Positions 18,362 through 26,977 of a stretch of 64,000 nucleotides of DNA are shown piece after piece; position 1 is the stretch's first letter, and each line of letters begins with the position of its first letter. The notes under the pieces are model-generated. The model worked only from the letters and a program-made list of their open reading frames with translations, did no database searches and was not told where the DNA came from. The position numbers were made by a program, and so were the translations under genes. The stretch is from NCBI RefSeq assembly GCF_003807585.1, contig NZ_RMBX01000002.1, positions 558,001 to 622,000 on the forward strand, written 5' to 3'. The stretch is from Chitinophaga barathri. Lineage in GTDB: Bacteria > Bacteroidota > Bacteroidia > Chitinophagales > Chitinophagaceae.

Positions 18362-18625
18362 AGGATCATGGTTGTGGCTTCCGTCACCCGATCCAGTTTG
18401 GTTTCGATGTTAGTTTTGTTTCACAACGGAATCGCCGGGGCGGTTTCCTGTCAGTTTTACAATGTGTGTTTGTCCGGCAGGAAGCTGATTGCTGGCTTCC
18501 CTGCTGGTTTTGCTGTTCGCGTTTGTGTTGTGGAAGCGGATATGTGGCTTCCACCTGGTTTAATTGTTAGCGTTGTTTTTTGGGAAGTGTATCAGCGACT
18601 TCCTTTTAGTTTCACTGTTTAAAGG
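18362..18625. repeat. Tandem imperfect hairpin repeats, about 52 bp per unit
   Basis: Units begin at 18428, 18480, 18532 and 18583, spaced 52, 52 and 51 bases. Each starts with GGAA, then 8-12 bases, then a partly complementary TTCC arm, as in GGAAGC...GGCTTCC at 18480-18500 and 18532-18552. A T/G-rich spacer containing GTTT and CTGTT or TTGTT follows. A looser related copy begins at about 18362. The array lies between two operator-like palindromes. Confidence 0.7.
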
Positions 18626-18885
18626 AAATTCCCGGTTTTCACCGGAAAGCTCCAGTTGGCTTTTCAATTGACATCCGAGTTGGCTAAATGATATTTCGAT
18701 AACGTTTCCTTCCCTACCCCGGTATATTGGGTTGATACCGGCCTGTTCACTTTAAATGATTATGCTCCCTGCGGCGGTGGTTGCAGCCACTGCCCGTGGA
18801 GCGCTATTACTGTCTCAAATAGTTAGGTTACGTTATATTGATTGATATGAATAACCCTGCTGTGGCCCGTTTCCGGTTTGCTAAA

Positions 18886-18903
18886 TGCAAAATCGATTTA
18901 GCA
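18886..18903. promoter_or_regulatory. LacI-type operator, best palindrome of the set
   Basis: TGCAAAATCGATTTAGCA is an 18-bp palindrome with one mismatched pair. It lies about 745 bases upstream of susC and 350 bases downstream of the LacI stop. With the site near 18258 it could form a repression loop spanning the hairpin array. Confidence 0.6.
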
Positions 18904-19251
18904 TTACTCTTTAAAAAAAGACCCGAAGGACTTTTTCCCGTATTCCCGGGAACGATGGCACACCATAAATGTATAAATATTTTGTGGAATTTAACACTAT
19001 TTTAAGCAAAAAATATTTGCCCCATCACCAGGATGTTGCCGCAGCAATGGTTTGCAACTGATAATGATAAACTTGTATGCGCGGGCCCGGAGAAATTATA
19101 AACACGTAATGTTTATGGTGTACAAAACACTCTTAATAATGGGTATGTCAAAATAAGGCTGGGTAAAAGATAATGCTGTAACGCGTAAAACCTCATTCAT
19201 CAACGGACCGCTTTGCTAAACCGGTTAACCTAATAGTTTCTACTTCCTCCC

Positions 19252-20292
19252 TCACGCCGATCCACGCTTAATAAATTTCCCGGGCACCTGCACCTGGTTC
19301 TTGCGTGTATAACGCTGGCTTTTATCCAGCTGGTTCATCAGCAAACCTATAGCAGTTTTGGCAATTTCTTCTATCGGCTGCTGAACAACCGTAATGCCGG
19401 GAGGATACAACCGGAAAATGTCGTGATCATCAAAACAGATCATCGCTACATCGTCGGGGATCTTCAAACCCAAACCTGCAATGCTTTCAAGGCCGAGTAT
19501 GCCGAGGTAGTTCGTGGAGAAAAAGATAGCATCCATCCCCTTGTTCTCCTGTATGAACTGCTGTATGCTGAGGATGGATTCTTCGCGCGGGCTGTTGTAT
19601 GCGAGTTTGAGTATCTGTTTGTTCTTTACGCTGATGCCGTGGTCCCGGAGGGTTTCCTTGTAACCCTGCAGCCTGTCCATCACCTGTACCAGCTCCATAT
19701 CCACGGTCACAAACCCGATCTTCTTATATCCTTTGTCCAGCAAATGCTCCATGCCCTGCTTTACGCCGCCTAGATTGTCTATCAGCACATAGGGCACGGA
19801 AAGACCCGGGAAATAACTGTCCATCAGTACTACAGGGCGTTTATGGGCCAGCAGCTGCTGAATATCCTTCTCCATACCGGCCGCGGGCGTGATGAGATAG
19901 CCGTCCACCTGCTGGCGGCTGAGCATACGGATGAGGTCACTGCCTTTCTGGGCATTGTTTTCAGTGCTGCAATAAACAATATTATACCCGAAACGGTCTG
20001 CTTCGGTTTCGATCACTCTTGCCAATGCCGCAAAAAAACTGCCGGAGATACTTTCCACGATAAGCCCGAGGGTTTTGGATTGGCCGGTTCTCAGGTTGAC
20101 AGCCACTGAGTGCGGCTGGTAACCGGTCTTTTTGACCACGGCCATCACTTTTTCCGCCAGTTCGTCGCTGATGCGCATCTGGCGTGCTTTTCCATTTAAC
20201 ACAAACGACACTGTGGAAGGGGCTACTCCCGCCATTTTTGCTACATCTTTAAGGGATAATCGCTTCATTTCCTGGCCTTTCATATCTTTCAT
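19252..20292 (-). CDS. LacI-family transcriptional regulator (mannoside locus)
   Basis: 346 residues. The N-terminal helix-turn-helix is LSLKDVAKMAGVAPSTVSFV with the hinge helix region RISDELAEKVMAVVKKTGYQP. A periplasmic-binding-protein-like effector domain starts at about residue 68 (KTLGLIVESISGSFFAALAR) and ends in VVQQPIEEIAKTAIGLLMNQL. ATGs at 20292, 20283 and 20268 are all possible; the last gives the usual short LacI N-terminus. It lies upstream of, and in the same direction as, susC-susD-GH92. Four AAATCGATTT-type palindromes near these genes and near the plus-strand GH92 are its likely targets. The inducer is probably mannose or a mannoside (inference). Confidence 0.94.
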   Translation of the reverse strand: MKDMKGQEMKRLSLKDVAKMAGVAPSTVSFVLNGKARQMRISDELAEKVMAVVKKTGYQPHSVAVNLRTGQSKTLGLIVESISGSFFAALARVIETEADRFGYNIVYCSTENNAQKGSDLIRMLSRQQVDGYLITPAAGMEKDIQQLLAHKRPVVLMDSYFPGLSVPYVLIDNLGGVKQGMEHLLDKGYKKIGFVTVDMELVQVMDRLQGYKETLRDHGISVKNKQILKLAYNSPREESILSIQQFIQENKGMDAIFFSTNYLGILGLESIAGLGLKIPDDVAMICFDDHDIFRLYPPGITVVQQPIEEIAKTAIGLLMNQLDKSQRYTRKNQVQVPGKFIKRGSA

Positions 20293-20468
20293 GATATACT
20301 GCTACAATTTTAGGTTGGCCGGGTGCGGCTCGATCGAGGTTGATTTTTTCTTCAAAAGCGGAATTTACAGCAAAAAACCGGGAATTCAGGGGCCTGGGCA
20401 ATATTATTGCATTTCAAAACAATCCCGCGCCGGCTGTACCGGCGGCTTCTCCCATGCCTTTACTTACA

Positions 20469-20714
20469 TTAGATACCCAACGAGTTATCCACCCGCCGGT
20501 AATTCATCCGCCACAAAATGTTGGCCAGCTTCCGGGCGGTATTTTTGATAAACGTTTCGCTTTTTTCGGGGAAATAGACATGCAGGGATTCGTGCAGGCT
20601 CACCTCCAGGTGCTTACGGCCCTGCAGGCGGCTGTCTATCACAATAGTATTGATACCGTAATCAGACATCCCGTAGGCTTTTTCTCTTCCCAGTTTTTTA
20701 TAGATGACTTTCAT
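20469..20714 (-). CDS. Mini HExxH putative metallopeptidase-like protein (81 aa)
   Basis: 81 residues. VSLHESLHVYFPEKSETF contains a perfect HExxH zinc motif (residues 41-45), preceded by strands NTIVIDSRLQGRKHLE and followed by helix NTARKLANILW. Proteins of this size with this layout occur in Bacteroidota and their phages, usually as hypotheticals. Whether they cleave anything is not known to me. No signal peptide. It lies 34 bases after a lipoprotein gene on the same strand and may share its transcript. Confidence 0.75.
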   Translation of the reverse strand: MKVIYKKLGREKAYGMSDYGINTIVIDSRLQGRKHLEVSLHESLHVYFPEKSETFIKNTARKLANILWRMNYRRVDNSLGI

Positions 20715-20748
20715 ACCGATGGATTTGTACCAAAGGTACGAAGAAAGG

Positions 20749-21129
20749 TCATGGGCGGCGGACCATTATGTGACGGGTACACGTTATTTCCTCCTTGCTG
20801 ATCTGCATGAAGGTGAACTCCACGTTGCTGTAATTTTTTTTGTTGGACATAATAACCGCCAGCCGCCGGGCAATGTTCCCGGAAATACGCGCCAGTTCCG
20901 CAGAATCACTCTCGCAGTAATATACAGAAGAGTTAATGAAACTAACTTTAAACGTCCCTGTGCTGTTATCATTCTGCAGCGCATATTCGTCCGGGGCAAG
21001 GGTTACTTCGCAACCGCATTCCTCCGCCAGTTCTTTCCGGAAGCGGGTTTCTTCGGGGGATAGGGTTTGCCTGCCTGTATTGCAGGCGGCAAATGCGAAT
21101 AAGAAAACCAATAGAATAAGCTGGTTCAT
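20749..21129 (-). CDS. Hypothetical small lipoprotein (126 aa)
   Basis: The ATG at 21129 follows the upstream gene's stop by one base and gives a clean signal peptide with lipobox (MNQLILLVFLFAFAAC, cysteine 16). An alternative ATG at 21144 would overlap the upstream gene. The mature part contains CGCEVTLAPDEYALQNDN and a mixed alpha/beta stretch with VYYCESDSAELARISGNIARR. I recognise no family. It is coupled to the lipoprotein upstream and to the mini HExxH gene downstream. Confidence 0.75.
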   Translation of the reverse strand: MNQLILLVFLFAFAACNTGRQTLSPEETRFRKELAEECGCEVTLAPDEYALQNDNSTGTFKVSFINSSVYYCESDSAELARISGNIARRLAVIMSNKKNYSNVEFTFMQISKEEITCTRHIMVRRP

Positions 21130-21130
21130 T

Positions 21131-21655
21131 TTAGGCTTCACCATTTATGTAGAGATCGTATACTTTTTTCCTAGTAAGGTTCACTTTAACATTCCAGTAA
21201 TAATCACCGCCATCCTTCACTGACTCAATACCACGGTGTAGCGGAAACCCACCCCATATTGCATTCACCCAAACAATTCTTTCCCCGGCAACGTTCATAT
21301 AGCCGACGTACTGCCGGCCATAGCCCGAAAGCTTCTGATGAACATGAGGCGATGAAAAGGTGCGTGGGGTATCAATCCGGACCATCTGTTCGCGCATATA
21401 CTTTTCCGTTTCCAGCACATCGGCAAGTGAAAGAGCGATCTTGCGTGTTTCGTCTTCCCCAACTCTTTCTTCCACTTCTTCCGGTCGGTAAATATACCCG
21501 GTTAACCCGGGCAGTATCACATACTGTTGCTGTCCCCTCTCAAACTCCGCTACCCTCCTTTCCCAGGTTGCCTTCTGCTTTCGTTCTCTCCATTCATTAA
21601 GGCCAGTACAGGAACATTGTAGAACGAGGATAAATAGTAATACGACGCGGATCAT
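21131..21655 (-). CDS. Hypothetical lipoprotein (174 aa)
   Basis: Signal peptide with lipobox-like end (MIRVVLLFILVLQCSCTG, cysteine 14 or 16), then a charged helix (NEWRERKQKATWERRVAEFE). Near the C-terminus is a compact strand-rich part (YGRQYVGYMNVAGERIVWV, GGDYYWNVKVNLTRKKVYDL). No family recognised. It appears to be the first gene of a three-gene minus-strand unit with the small lipoprotein and the HExxH protein. Not related to the carbohydrate genes on either side as far as I can see. Confidence 0.75.
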   Translation of the reverse strand: MIRVVLLFILVLQCSCTGLNEWRERKQKATWERRVAEFERGQQQYVILPGLTGYIYRPEEVEERVGEDETRKIALSLADVLETEKYMREQMVRIDTPRTFSSPHVHQKLSGYGRQYVGYMNVAGERIVWVNAIWGGFPLHRGIESVKDGGDYYWNVKVNLTRKKVYDLYINGEA

Positions 21656-21999
21656 AGTATAAAGTTATATAACATACTGATGCAGTTTTCCTTATTATAC
21701 GAATCTCTCCTTGTCTTCCATGGAATTCATCTTCACAAAAATGCATTTTGCAGCTTAAATTTAAACAAAGCTCCCTTAACAACATCATGCTTCAATCACT
21801 AATGATCTGCCGGAAATAACACCTTAAATTCACCAATAAACCTGCACACTCCTTACTCTATGTATAATAGTACGCCACAAGGTTGATGGCCCGAAGTACT
21901 CAGCACATTTCCCCCCGCCACAATATTAAAGCGATCCCCACAAAAAAAAGCGGTTGCAGCCCGAAAGCCGCAACCGCCCGCATATGCATGTATTCCCGT
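21656..21999. other. Intergenic region, no gene seen
   Basis: About 340 bases between the lipoprotein gene and the copper chaperone gene. Apart from the terminator at 21942-21977 I see no coding frame with family features and no RNA gene. The promoter of the lipoprotein unit must lie in its left half, but no clear TAnnTTTG element stands out. Confidence 0.5.
21942..21977 (-). terminator. Rho-independent terminator of the copA-copZ unit
   Basis: On the minus strand GCGGTTGC and GCAACCGC (21970-21977 with 21950-21957) form a perfect stem with a partly paired 12-base loop. Eight T residues follow (21942-21949). Confidence 0.88.
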
Positions 22000-22209
22000 T
22001 TATATCGCTTCTGCCTTAAAACCTGCTTTTTTCACCGTATCCTCCACTTCTTCTGCGGAAAGGGTGATGGTGGAAACGGTCAGTATCTTGTCCGGGTTCG
22101 TGATGTCCACTTCCCAGTGCGCGATCTCTTTTTCATTGTCCAGGTGGGGGCTTACGGACCTGATGCATCCGCTGCAATTGATGTTGGTCTTGAATTTTAA
22201 CGTTTTCAT
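22000..22209 (-). CDS. Heavy-metal-associated domain protein, probable copper chaperone
   Basis: A single HMA domain of 69 residues. The metal site is INCSGCIRSV, a CxxC pair in the usual first loop, and the fold ends with VEDTVKKAGFKAEAI. The ATG at 22209 is preferred over one at 22230 because the extra MDIKTGI is unlike family starts. It directly follows the P-type ATPase gene on the same strand, so it probably delivers Cu(I) to that pump or buffers cytoplasmic copper. The copZ name is a functional analogy; the loop lacks the Met of typical GMTC sites. Confidence 0.88.
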   Translation of the reverse strand: MKTLKFKTNINCSGCIRSVSPHLDNEKEIAHWEVDITNPDKILTVSTITLSAEEVEDTVKKAGFKAEAI

Positions 22210-22230
22210 GATTCCGGTTTTTATATCCAT

Positions 22231-24447
22231 TTAAATTTTTGAAAGTTTTAAACGCAGGCTATTGCTCACTACGGACACGGAACTGAGCGCCATGGCCGCG
22301 CCCGCCAGCATTGGGTCCAGCGCAAAGCCGGTGATGGGTATGAGCAGCCCGGCCGCCACGGGTATGCCGATCACGTTGTAAATAAAGGCCCAGAAAAGGT
22401 TCTGGCGGATGAGGCGTACTGTTTTCCGTGAAAGGCGGATGGCTTTGGGTATTTGTTGCAGATCGGAGGAGATGAGCGTCATCATAGCCACGTCCATCGC
22501 GATGTCCGTGCCTTTGCCCATGGCAATGCTCACGTCCGCCTGCGCCAGCGCATGGCTGTCGTTGATGCCGTCGCCTACCATTGCCACGGTTTTGCCTTCC
22601 TGCTGTAATTGCCGGATAAAATCCGCTTTACCGGAAGGAAGCAGGCCCGCTTTCACATGCCTGATGCCTGTCTCTTTCGCCACGGCGGCGGCAGTCCGCG
22701 GGTTGTCCCCGGTGAGCATGTATACTTCAATGCCCATATCCTGCAGGCGTTTCACGGCGGCCGCCGATCCTGTTTTCACCTTGTCCGCGATCGCTACCAC
22801 GGCCAGGGCCTGTTTTGCGTCTGCGAACCAGATCACGGTATGTGCGCTGTTCAGCCAGGTATCCGATTGTTTTTGCAGCGGCGCCGGCACGGAGATGTTT
22901 TGTTCATCCATCAGCTGTCGGTTGCCGGCGTAGAAAGTTTTATTGCCGGAAGTGCCTTTTACGCCCCTGCCGGTGATGCTTTCGAAATGTTGCAACGCAG
23001 CGGGGGAAATACCATCCAGGTGTTTTACGATAGCGTCGGCCAGCGGGTGCTCCGATTCTTTTTCCAGGGCGTACAGCACACCTGTGTATTGCAGGCGTTC
23101 CTGTTCAGTGCTCCATGACTCACCGGTTACGGCCGGTTTTCCTTCGGTGATAGTGCCCGTCTTGTCCAGGATGAGGGCTTGTATGCGGTACGCCTTTTCG
23201 AGACTTTCAGCGTCTTTGATCAGGATGCCGTTCTCCGCGCCTTTGCCCATCCCCACCATGATGGCGGTAGGCGTGGCAAGGCCAAGGGCGCAGGGGCAGG
23301 CGATCACCAGCACCGTCACCAGCGCCAGCAGGCCCTGCGTAAGCCCGTTTTCCCCTCCCCAGATCATCCAGGCACCAAAGGCCAGCAGGGCGATGCCGAT
23401 CACCACCGGTACAAAAATGCCGGCTACTTTGTCCACCAGCTTCTGCACGGGAGCTTTGGAGCCCTGCGCTTCCTGTACTTTCCGGATGATCTGCGCCAGC
23501 AGCGTATCGCTACCCACCTGTTTCGCTTTAAAACGGAAACTGCCTTTCTGGTTCAGGGTGCCGGCAAACACATCCACGCCGTTTTCTTTTGCCACCGCCA
23601 CCGGTTCGCCGGTGATCATACTTTCGTCCACATAAGACCTGCCCTGTATCACGATGCCGTCCACGGGTACCTGTTCGCCGGGTTTCACGAGCAGTACGTC
23701 GTTCACCTGCACGTCCGCCATGGGTACTACCTCTTCCGTGCCATTCCCGTTGATGCGCGTAACCGTATTGGGTTGCAGGCCCATCAGTTTTTTAATGGCG
23801 GAGGAAGTGGAGGCTTTAGCTCTTTCTTCCAGCAGTTTGCCCAGTAAAATAAAGGCTATCACCACTGCGGCCGCCTCAAAGTATACATGAGCGTGCAGGC
23901 CGCGCCTGTGCCAGAATTCAGGGTTTAACGTGTTGAATACGCTGAAGATATAGGCGATGCTGGTGCTCAGGGCAACCAACGTGTCCATGTTCGCTTTGCC
24001 AAAACGGGCCTGTTTCCATGCGTTGATAAAAAACTGGCGGCCCAGCACCAGCACTACCGGCGTGGAAAGCGCCCACATGATGTAATTGGCATAAGGCATA
24101 TCCATCCAGAACATGCCGATGATCACCAGCGGGATGGAAAAGACCACGGCCCAGAGCGTCTTTTGTTTCAGGGAACGGTAATGGGCGCGCTGGTGGTCTT
24201 CCAGGCTTTCGGCCATGTTATCGGTGAGCAGGTCGTAACCTACGGACTGGATGGCTTTTTTCCATTCGGCGGGATTGGCGGCGGAAGGGGTATATTCCAC
24301 CAGGGCGGAGCTATTGGCAAAATTCACGGCCACGGACAGGATGCCGGGCTGCGCTGCCAGCATGCTCTCCACGGAGCCGGCACAGGCGGCACAGCTCATA
24401 CCTGTGACCGGAAAATTCTGTTTAACCGTTTGTTCCTTTGTATCCAT
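22231..24447 (-). CDS. copA: Copper-translocating P1B-type ATPase
   Basis: 738 residues. One N-terminal HMA domain (VTGMSCAACAGSVESML, about 14-80), then eight membrane spans. The sixth carries the Cu(I) signature ACPCALGLATP. The actuator loop has SYVDESMITGEP, the phosphorylation site is LDKTGTITEGKP, and MLTGDNPRTAAAVAKETGI and AMVGDGINDSHALAQADVSIAMG complete the ATP-binding and hinge motifs. It pumps cytoplasmic Cu(I) across the inner membrane. It is followed without a gap by the chaperone gene, then a terminator. I saw no copper-responsive repressor gene beside it. Confidence 0.96.
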   Translation of the reverse strand: MDTKEQTVKQNFPVTGMSCAACAGSVESMLAAQPGILSVAVNFANSSALVEYTPSAANPAEWKKAIQSVGYDLLTDNMAESLEDHQRAHYRSLKQKTLWAVVFSIPLVIIGMFWMDMPYANYIMWALSTPVVLVLGRQFFINAWKQARFGKANMDTLVALSTSIAYIFSVFNTLNPEFWHRRGLHAHVYFEAAAVVIAFILLGKLLEERAKASTSSAIKKLMGLQPNTVTRINGNGTEEVVPMADVQVNDVLLVKPGEQVPVDGIVIQGRSYVDESMITGEPVAVAKENGVDVFAGTLNQKGSFRFKAKQVGSDTLLAQIIRKVQEAQGSKAPVQKLVDKVAGIFVPVVIGIALLAFGAWMIWGGENGLTQGLLALVTVLVIACPCALGLATPTAIMVGMGKGAENGILIKDAESLEKAYRIQALILDKTGTITEGKPAVTGESWSTEQERLQYTGVLYALEKESEHPLADAIVKHLDGISPAALQHFESITGRGVKGTSGNKTFYAGNRQLMDEQNISVPAPLQKQSDTWLNSAHTVIWFADAKQALAVVAIADKVKTGSAAAVKRLQDMGIEVYMLTGDNPRTAAAVAKETGIRHVKAGLLPSGKADFIRQLQQEGKTVAMVGDGINDSHALAQADVSIAMGKGTDIAMDVAMMTLISSDLQQIPKAIRLSRKTVRLIRQNLFWAFIYNVIGIPVAAGLLIPITGFALDPMLAGAAMALSSVSVVSNSLRLKLSKI

Positions 24448-24582
24448 CTTTTTGTTTCTTTTTGATGATACAAAGGTCCGCCGGAACGGCCCCGCGGCCG
24501 TTATACAATTAGGGGAAAGATTTACATGATTTTCTTCCCGGCGTTTCCAGCCGGGAAAGACGGGGGCAGACAGAAAGGTCAG

Positions 24583-26832
24583 CTATACCGTCTTCTTAGG
24601 CGCCTCGCCTTTGGCCCTGAACAGGGCGGCCGTGCGCCTGGGGTTGCCTACCACCCAAACCACATCGCCGTCTTCCAGCTGCATGTCCGATATGGGGTTC
24701 AGGATACGTTCCTCCCCCCGTTCGATGCCCACCACCATACTGTGCGCCAGCTCGCGGATACCGCTCTGGCGGATGGTTTTGCCAAACACCTGGCTGCCGG
24801 GCTGCACTTCGTAACGGCGCAGTTCCACTTCGGAGCGGGCCTGCTTCAGCGCGGGCACATGATATTCGATATAGTTGCGGAAAGCGGTGATCTGGTCGTC
24901 CGTACCGATGACCTGCAAACGGTCTCCGGGATAGAGCCTTTCGGATTTGGGCGGGATGGGTATCAGCCTTTCTCCTCTTTCTATCAGCGCGATATTAACG
25001 CCGTATTTCTCACGCAGGCCAAGCTCTTCAAGGGTTTTGCCCACACCATCCCAGTCCGCGTGCACGTTGAAGGAAGCAAGGTGAGCGTCCCAGGGCGCCA
25101 GTACGGGTTCTTTTTTCTTTTGCGCTTCGGCGGCGGCTTCGCGGGCATTGAAGTTGGAGAAAAAGCGGGCTTCCAGCCGGTCGTAAAACACCTGGATCTT
25201 CCGGGAGAATATGATCAGTACGGCCACGATGGCCAGGGTAACGGTAAAGGCTACACCGAATGAAAAGAACCGGCCCACCATAAACCCGATCAGGAACACG
25301 GAGAGAGTGATGCGCGCAATACGCAGCAGCGCCAGGGGGCCTTTGTATTTGTTTTGCGCCCGCAGGTTCGAGTACGCCTTTCCCTGCACCTGCCTTACTG
25401 CCAGCGCCCAGAGGAAGGGCGCCATGGCGAGAAAGGTGACTGCGGCAGTCACGATCTTACCGGATTTCACTCCTACGAGGTCATTGGCTTTGGGTAGAAT
25501 GTAAATGGAGCTCAGCAATCCGATAGCCAGGAGGATCACGGAACAAACGACCGTATTGGTGAGATAGCCTTTCAGCACCACCTGCCAGTCCGAGGCCTGG
25601 GAGATGGTCTGGGCGCCGCTGCTGTAACGGGCCAGCGACGTTTTCCATTTTTCAGGGAGGCGTTTGTCCAGCCAGTTGTAAAACGGCTCCGCCACTTTGA
25701 TCATATAGGGCGTGGTGAAGGTCGTAACAGCTGAAACGGCCACCGCAATGGGATACAGGAAATCGCTGGTCACTTTGAGCGTGAGCCCCAGCGTGGCGAT
25801 GATAAACGAAAACTCCCCGATCTGCGCAAGGCTCATACCGGCCTGTACAGAAGATTTCAGCGGCTGACCGGACAATACCGCGCCCAGCGTGGTACTCAGC
25901 GTTTTACCCACCAGCGTGATCACCGTGATCAGGATCACCGGGCCCAGGTACCGTTGCAACATTTCCGGGTCTATCAGCATACCTACCGATACAAAAAATA
26001 TAGCGCCGAAAAGGTCTTTCACAGATTTTACAAGGTGCTCGATCTTCTCCGCCTGCGTGGTCTCAGCCAGGATGGACCCCATGATAAAGGCGCCCAGCGC
26101 CGCGGAAAAACCCACCTGCGTGGCCAGCACCACCATCAGCAGGCACAAAGCGATGGAAGTCACCAGCAGGGTTTCTTCGCTCATCAGCTTTTTTGTTTTC
26201 TTCAGCAGGGTGGGTATAAAAAATATGCCGCCAATGAACCAGAGGATCAGGAAAAACACCAGTTTCACTACGGAGATCAGCATTTCCTGCCCGGCAAACT
26301 GCTGGCTCACCGCCAGGGTGGACAGCAACACCAGCAGCACGATCGCTATCAGGTCTTCCACTACCAGGATGCCAAACACGAGCCCGGCAAACTTCTGCCC
26401 TTTCACCCCCAATTCCTCGAACGCCCTGATAATGATGGTGGTAGAAGATATAGACAACACGCCGCCAAGGAAAATACTGTCCATTGCATTCCAGCCCAGC
26501 AGCATCCCGGTGGCGTAACCCAAACCCAGCATCACCACCACTTCCACAAAGGCCGTGATGGACGCGGAACCGCCTACCTTCATGAGTTTTTTGAAGCTGA
26601 ATTCAAGCCCAAGGCTGAACAGGAGGAAGATCACCCCTATTTCCGACCAGATCAGGATATTATCCTTTTCCTGTACGGTGGGGAACAAATCGAAGTATGG
26701 GCCTACCAGGATGCCGGCAATGATATAGCCGAGCACCAATGGCTGCTTCAGTTTTTTAAAGATCAGCGTAGTAACTGCCGCCGCCCCCAGGATGAGGGCG
26801 AGGTCCATAATAAGATTTGGTAAATGAATCAT
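24583..26832 (-). CDS. Kef/CPA2-type cation:proton antiporter with cytoplasmic TrkA-C domains
   Basis: 749 residues. The N-terminal ~385 residues form a CPA2 exchanger (PLVLGYIIAGILVGPYFD, FLLFSLGLEFSFKKL, LGGVLSISSTTIIIRAF). There is then a second hydrophobic block of four to five spans (about 415-545: TNTVVCSVILLAIGLLSSIY, ITLSVFLIGFMVGRFFSF). The C-terminus carries two RCK_C-like domains, ending QLEDGDVVWVVGNPRRTAALF. No NAD-binding RCK_N domain (GxGxxG) is visible, unlike KefB/C. It probably exchanges K+ or Na+ for H+. A weak TTCCCGGC/GCCGGGAA inverted repeat lies after its stop (24535-24557). Confidence 0.9.
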   Translation of the reverse strand: MIHLPNLIMDLALILGAAAVTTLIFKKLKQPLVLGYIIAGILVGPYFDLFPTVQEKDNILIWSEIGVIFLLFSLGLEFSFKKLMKVGGSASITAFVEVVVMLGLGYATGMLLGWNAMDSIFLGGVLSISSTTIIIRAFEELGVKGQKFAGLVFGILVVEDLIAIVLLVLLSTLAVSQQFAGQEMLISVVKLVFFLILWFIGGIFFIPTLLKKTKKLMSEETLLVTSIALCLLMVVLATQVGFSAALGAFIMGSILAETTQAEKIEHLVKSVKDLFGAIFFVSVGMLIDPEMLQRYLGPVILITVITLVGKTLSTTLGAVLSGQPLKSSVQAGMSLAQIGEFSFIIATLGLTLKVTSDFLYPIAVAVSAVTTFTTPYMIKVAEPFYNWLDKRLPEKWKTSLARYSSGAQTISQASDWQVVLKGYLTNTVVCSVILLAIGLLSSIYILPKANDLVGVKSGKIVTAAVTFLAMAPFLWALAVRQVQGKAYSNLRAQNKYKGPLALLRIARITLSVFLIGFMVGRFFSFGVAFTVTLAIVAVLIIFSRKIQVFYDRLEARFFSNFNAREAAAEAQKKKEPVLAPWDAHLASFNVHADWDGVGKTLEELGLREKYGVNIALIERGERLIPIPPKSERLYPGDRLQVIGTDDQITAFRNYIEYHVPALKQARSEVELRRYEVQPGSQVFGKTIRQSGIRELAHSMVVGIERGEERILNPISDMQLEDGDVVWVVGNPRRTAALFRAKGEAPKKTV

Positions 26833-26904
26833 ACTCCCTGTCGTTTTCGTTATCTATTCTGGCTAAAATAACAAAAAAAACCGGGAGAGGAGGTTAATAC
26901 AGAA

Positions 26905-26936
26905 CAAGGAATGCAGCACGGTGGCTGCATTCCTTG
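26905..26936 (-). terminator. Terminator hairpin after the GH88 gene
   Basis: CAAGGAATGCAGC and GCTGCATTCCTTG form a perfect 13-bp stem with a 6-base loop. On the minus strand it lies about 40 bases after the GH88 stop and is followed by TTCTGTATTAA, a moderately T-rich tail. It probably ends the uronate operon. Confidence 0.7.
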
Positions 26937-26977
26937 TCAATAAAGGTCAAATCCTCTATATTAAAATCCTATTAAAA

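Larger units (their letters stand above)
18143..19251. other. 1.1-kb intergenic region with two operators and a hairpin array
   Basis: This gap between the LacI gene and susC holds LacI-type palindromes near 18258 and 18890, a small GCCCT/AGGGC hairpin near 18193-18207 in the susC leader, and a tandem hairpin array at 18362-18625. A plus-strand frame across the array (84 codons from 18368) has no recognisable protein features and looks like a by-product of the repeats. The rest (18626-18885 and 18904-19251) shows nothing I can name. Confidence 0.6.

Noticed and set aside
18368..18622. 84-codon plus-strand frame in the susC upstream region
   Set aside because: It runs through the tandem hairpin repeats and shows no conserved protein features; the repeats explain it better.
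24535..24557. TTCCCGGC/GCCGGGAA inverted repeat after the antiporter gene as a terminator
   Set aside because: No T-run follows on either strand; retained only as a weak hairpin.
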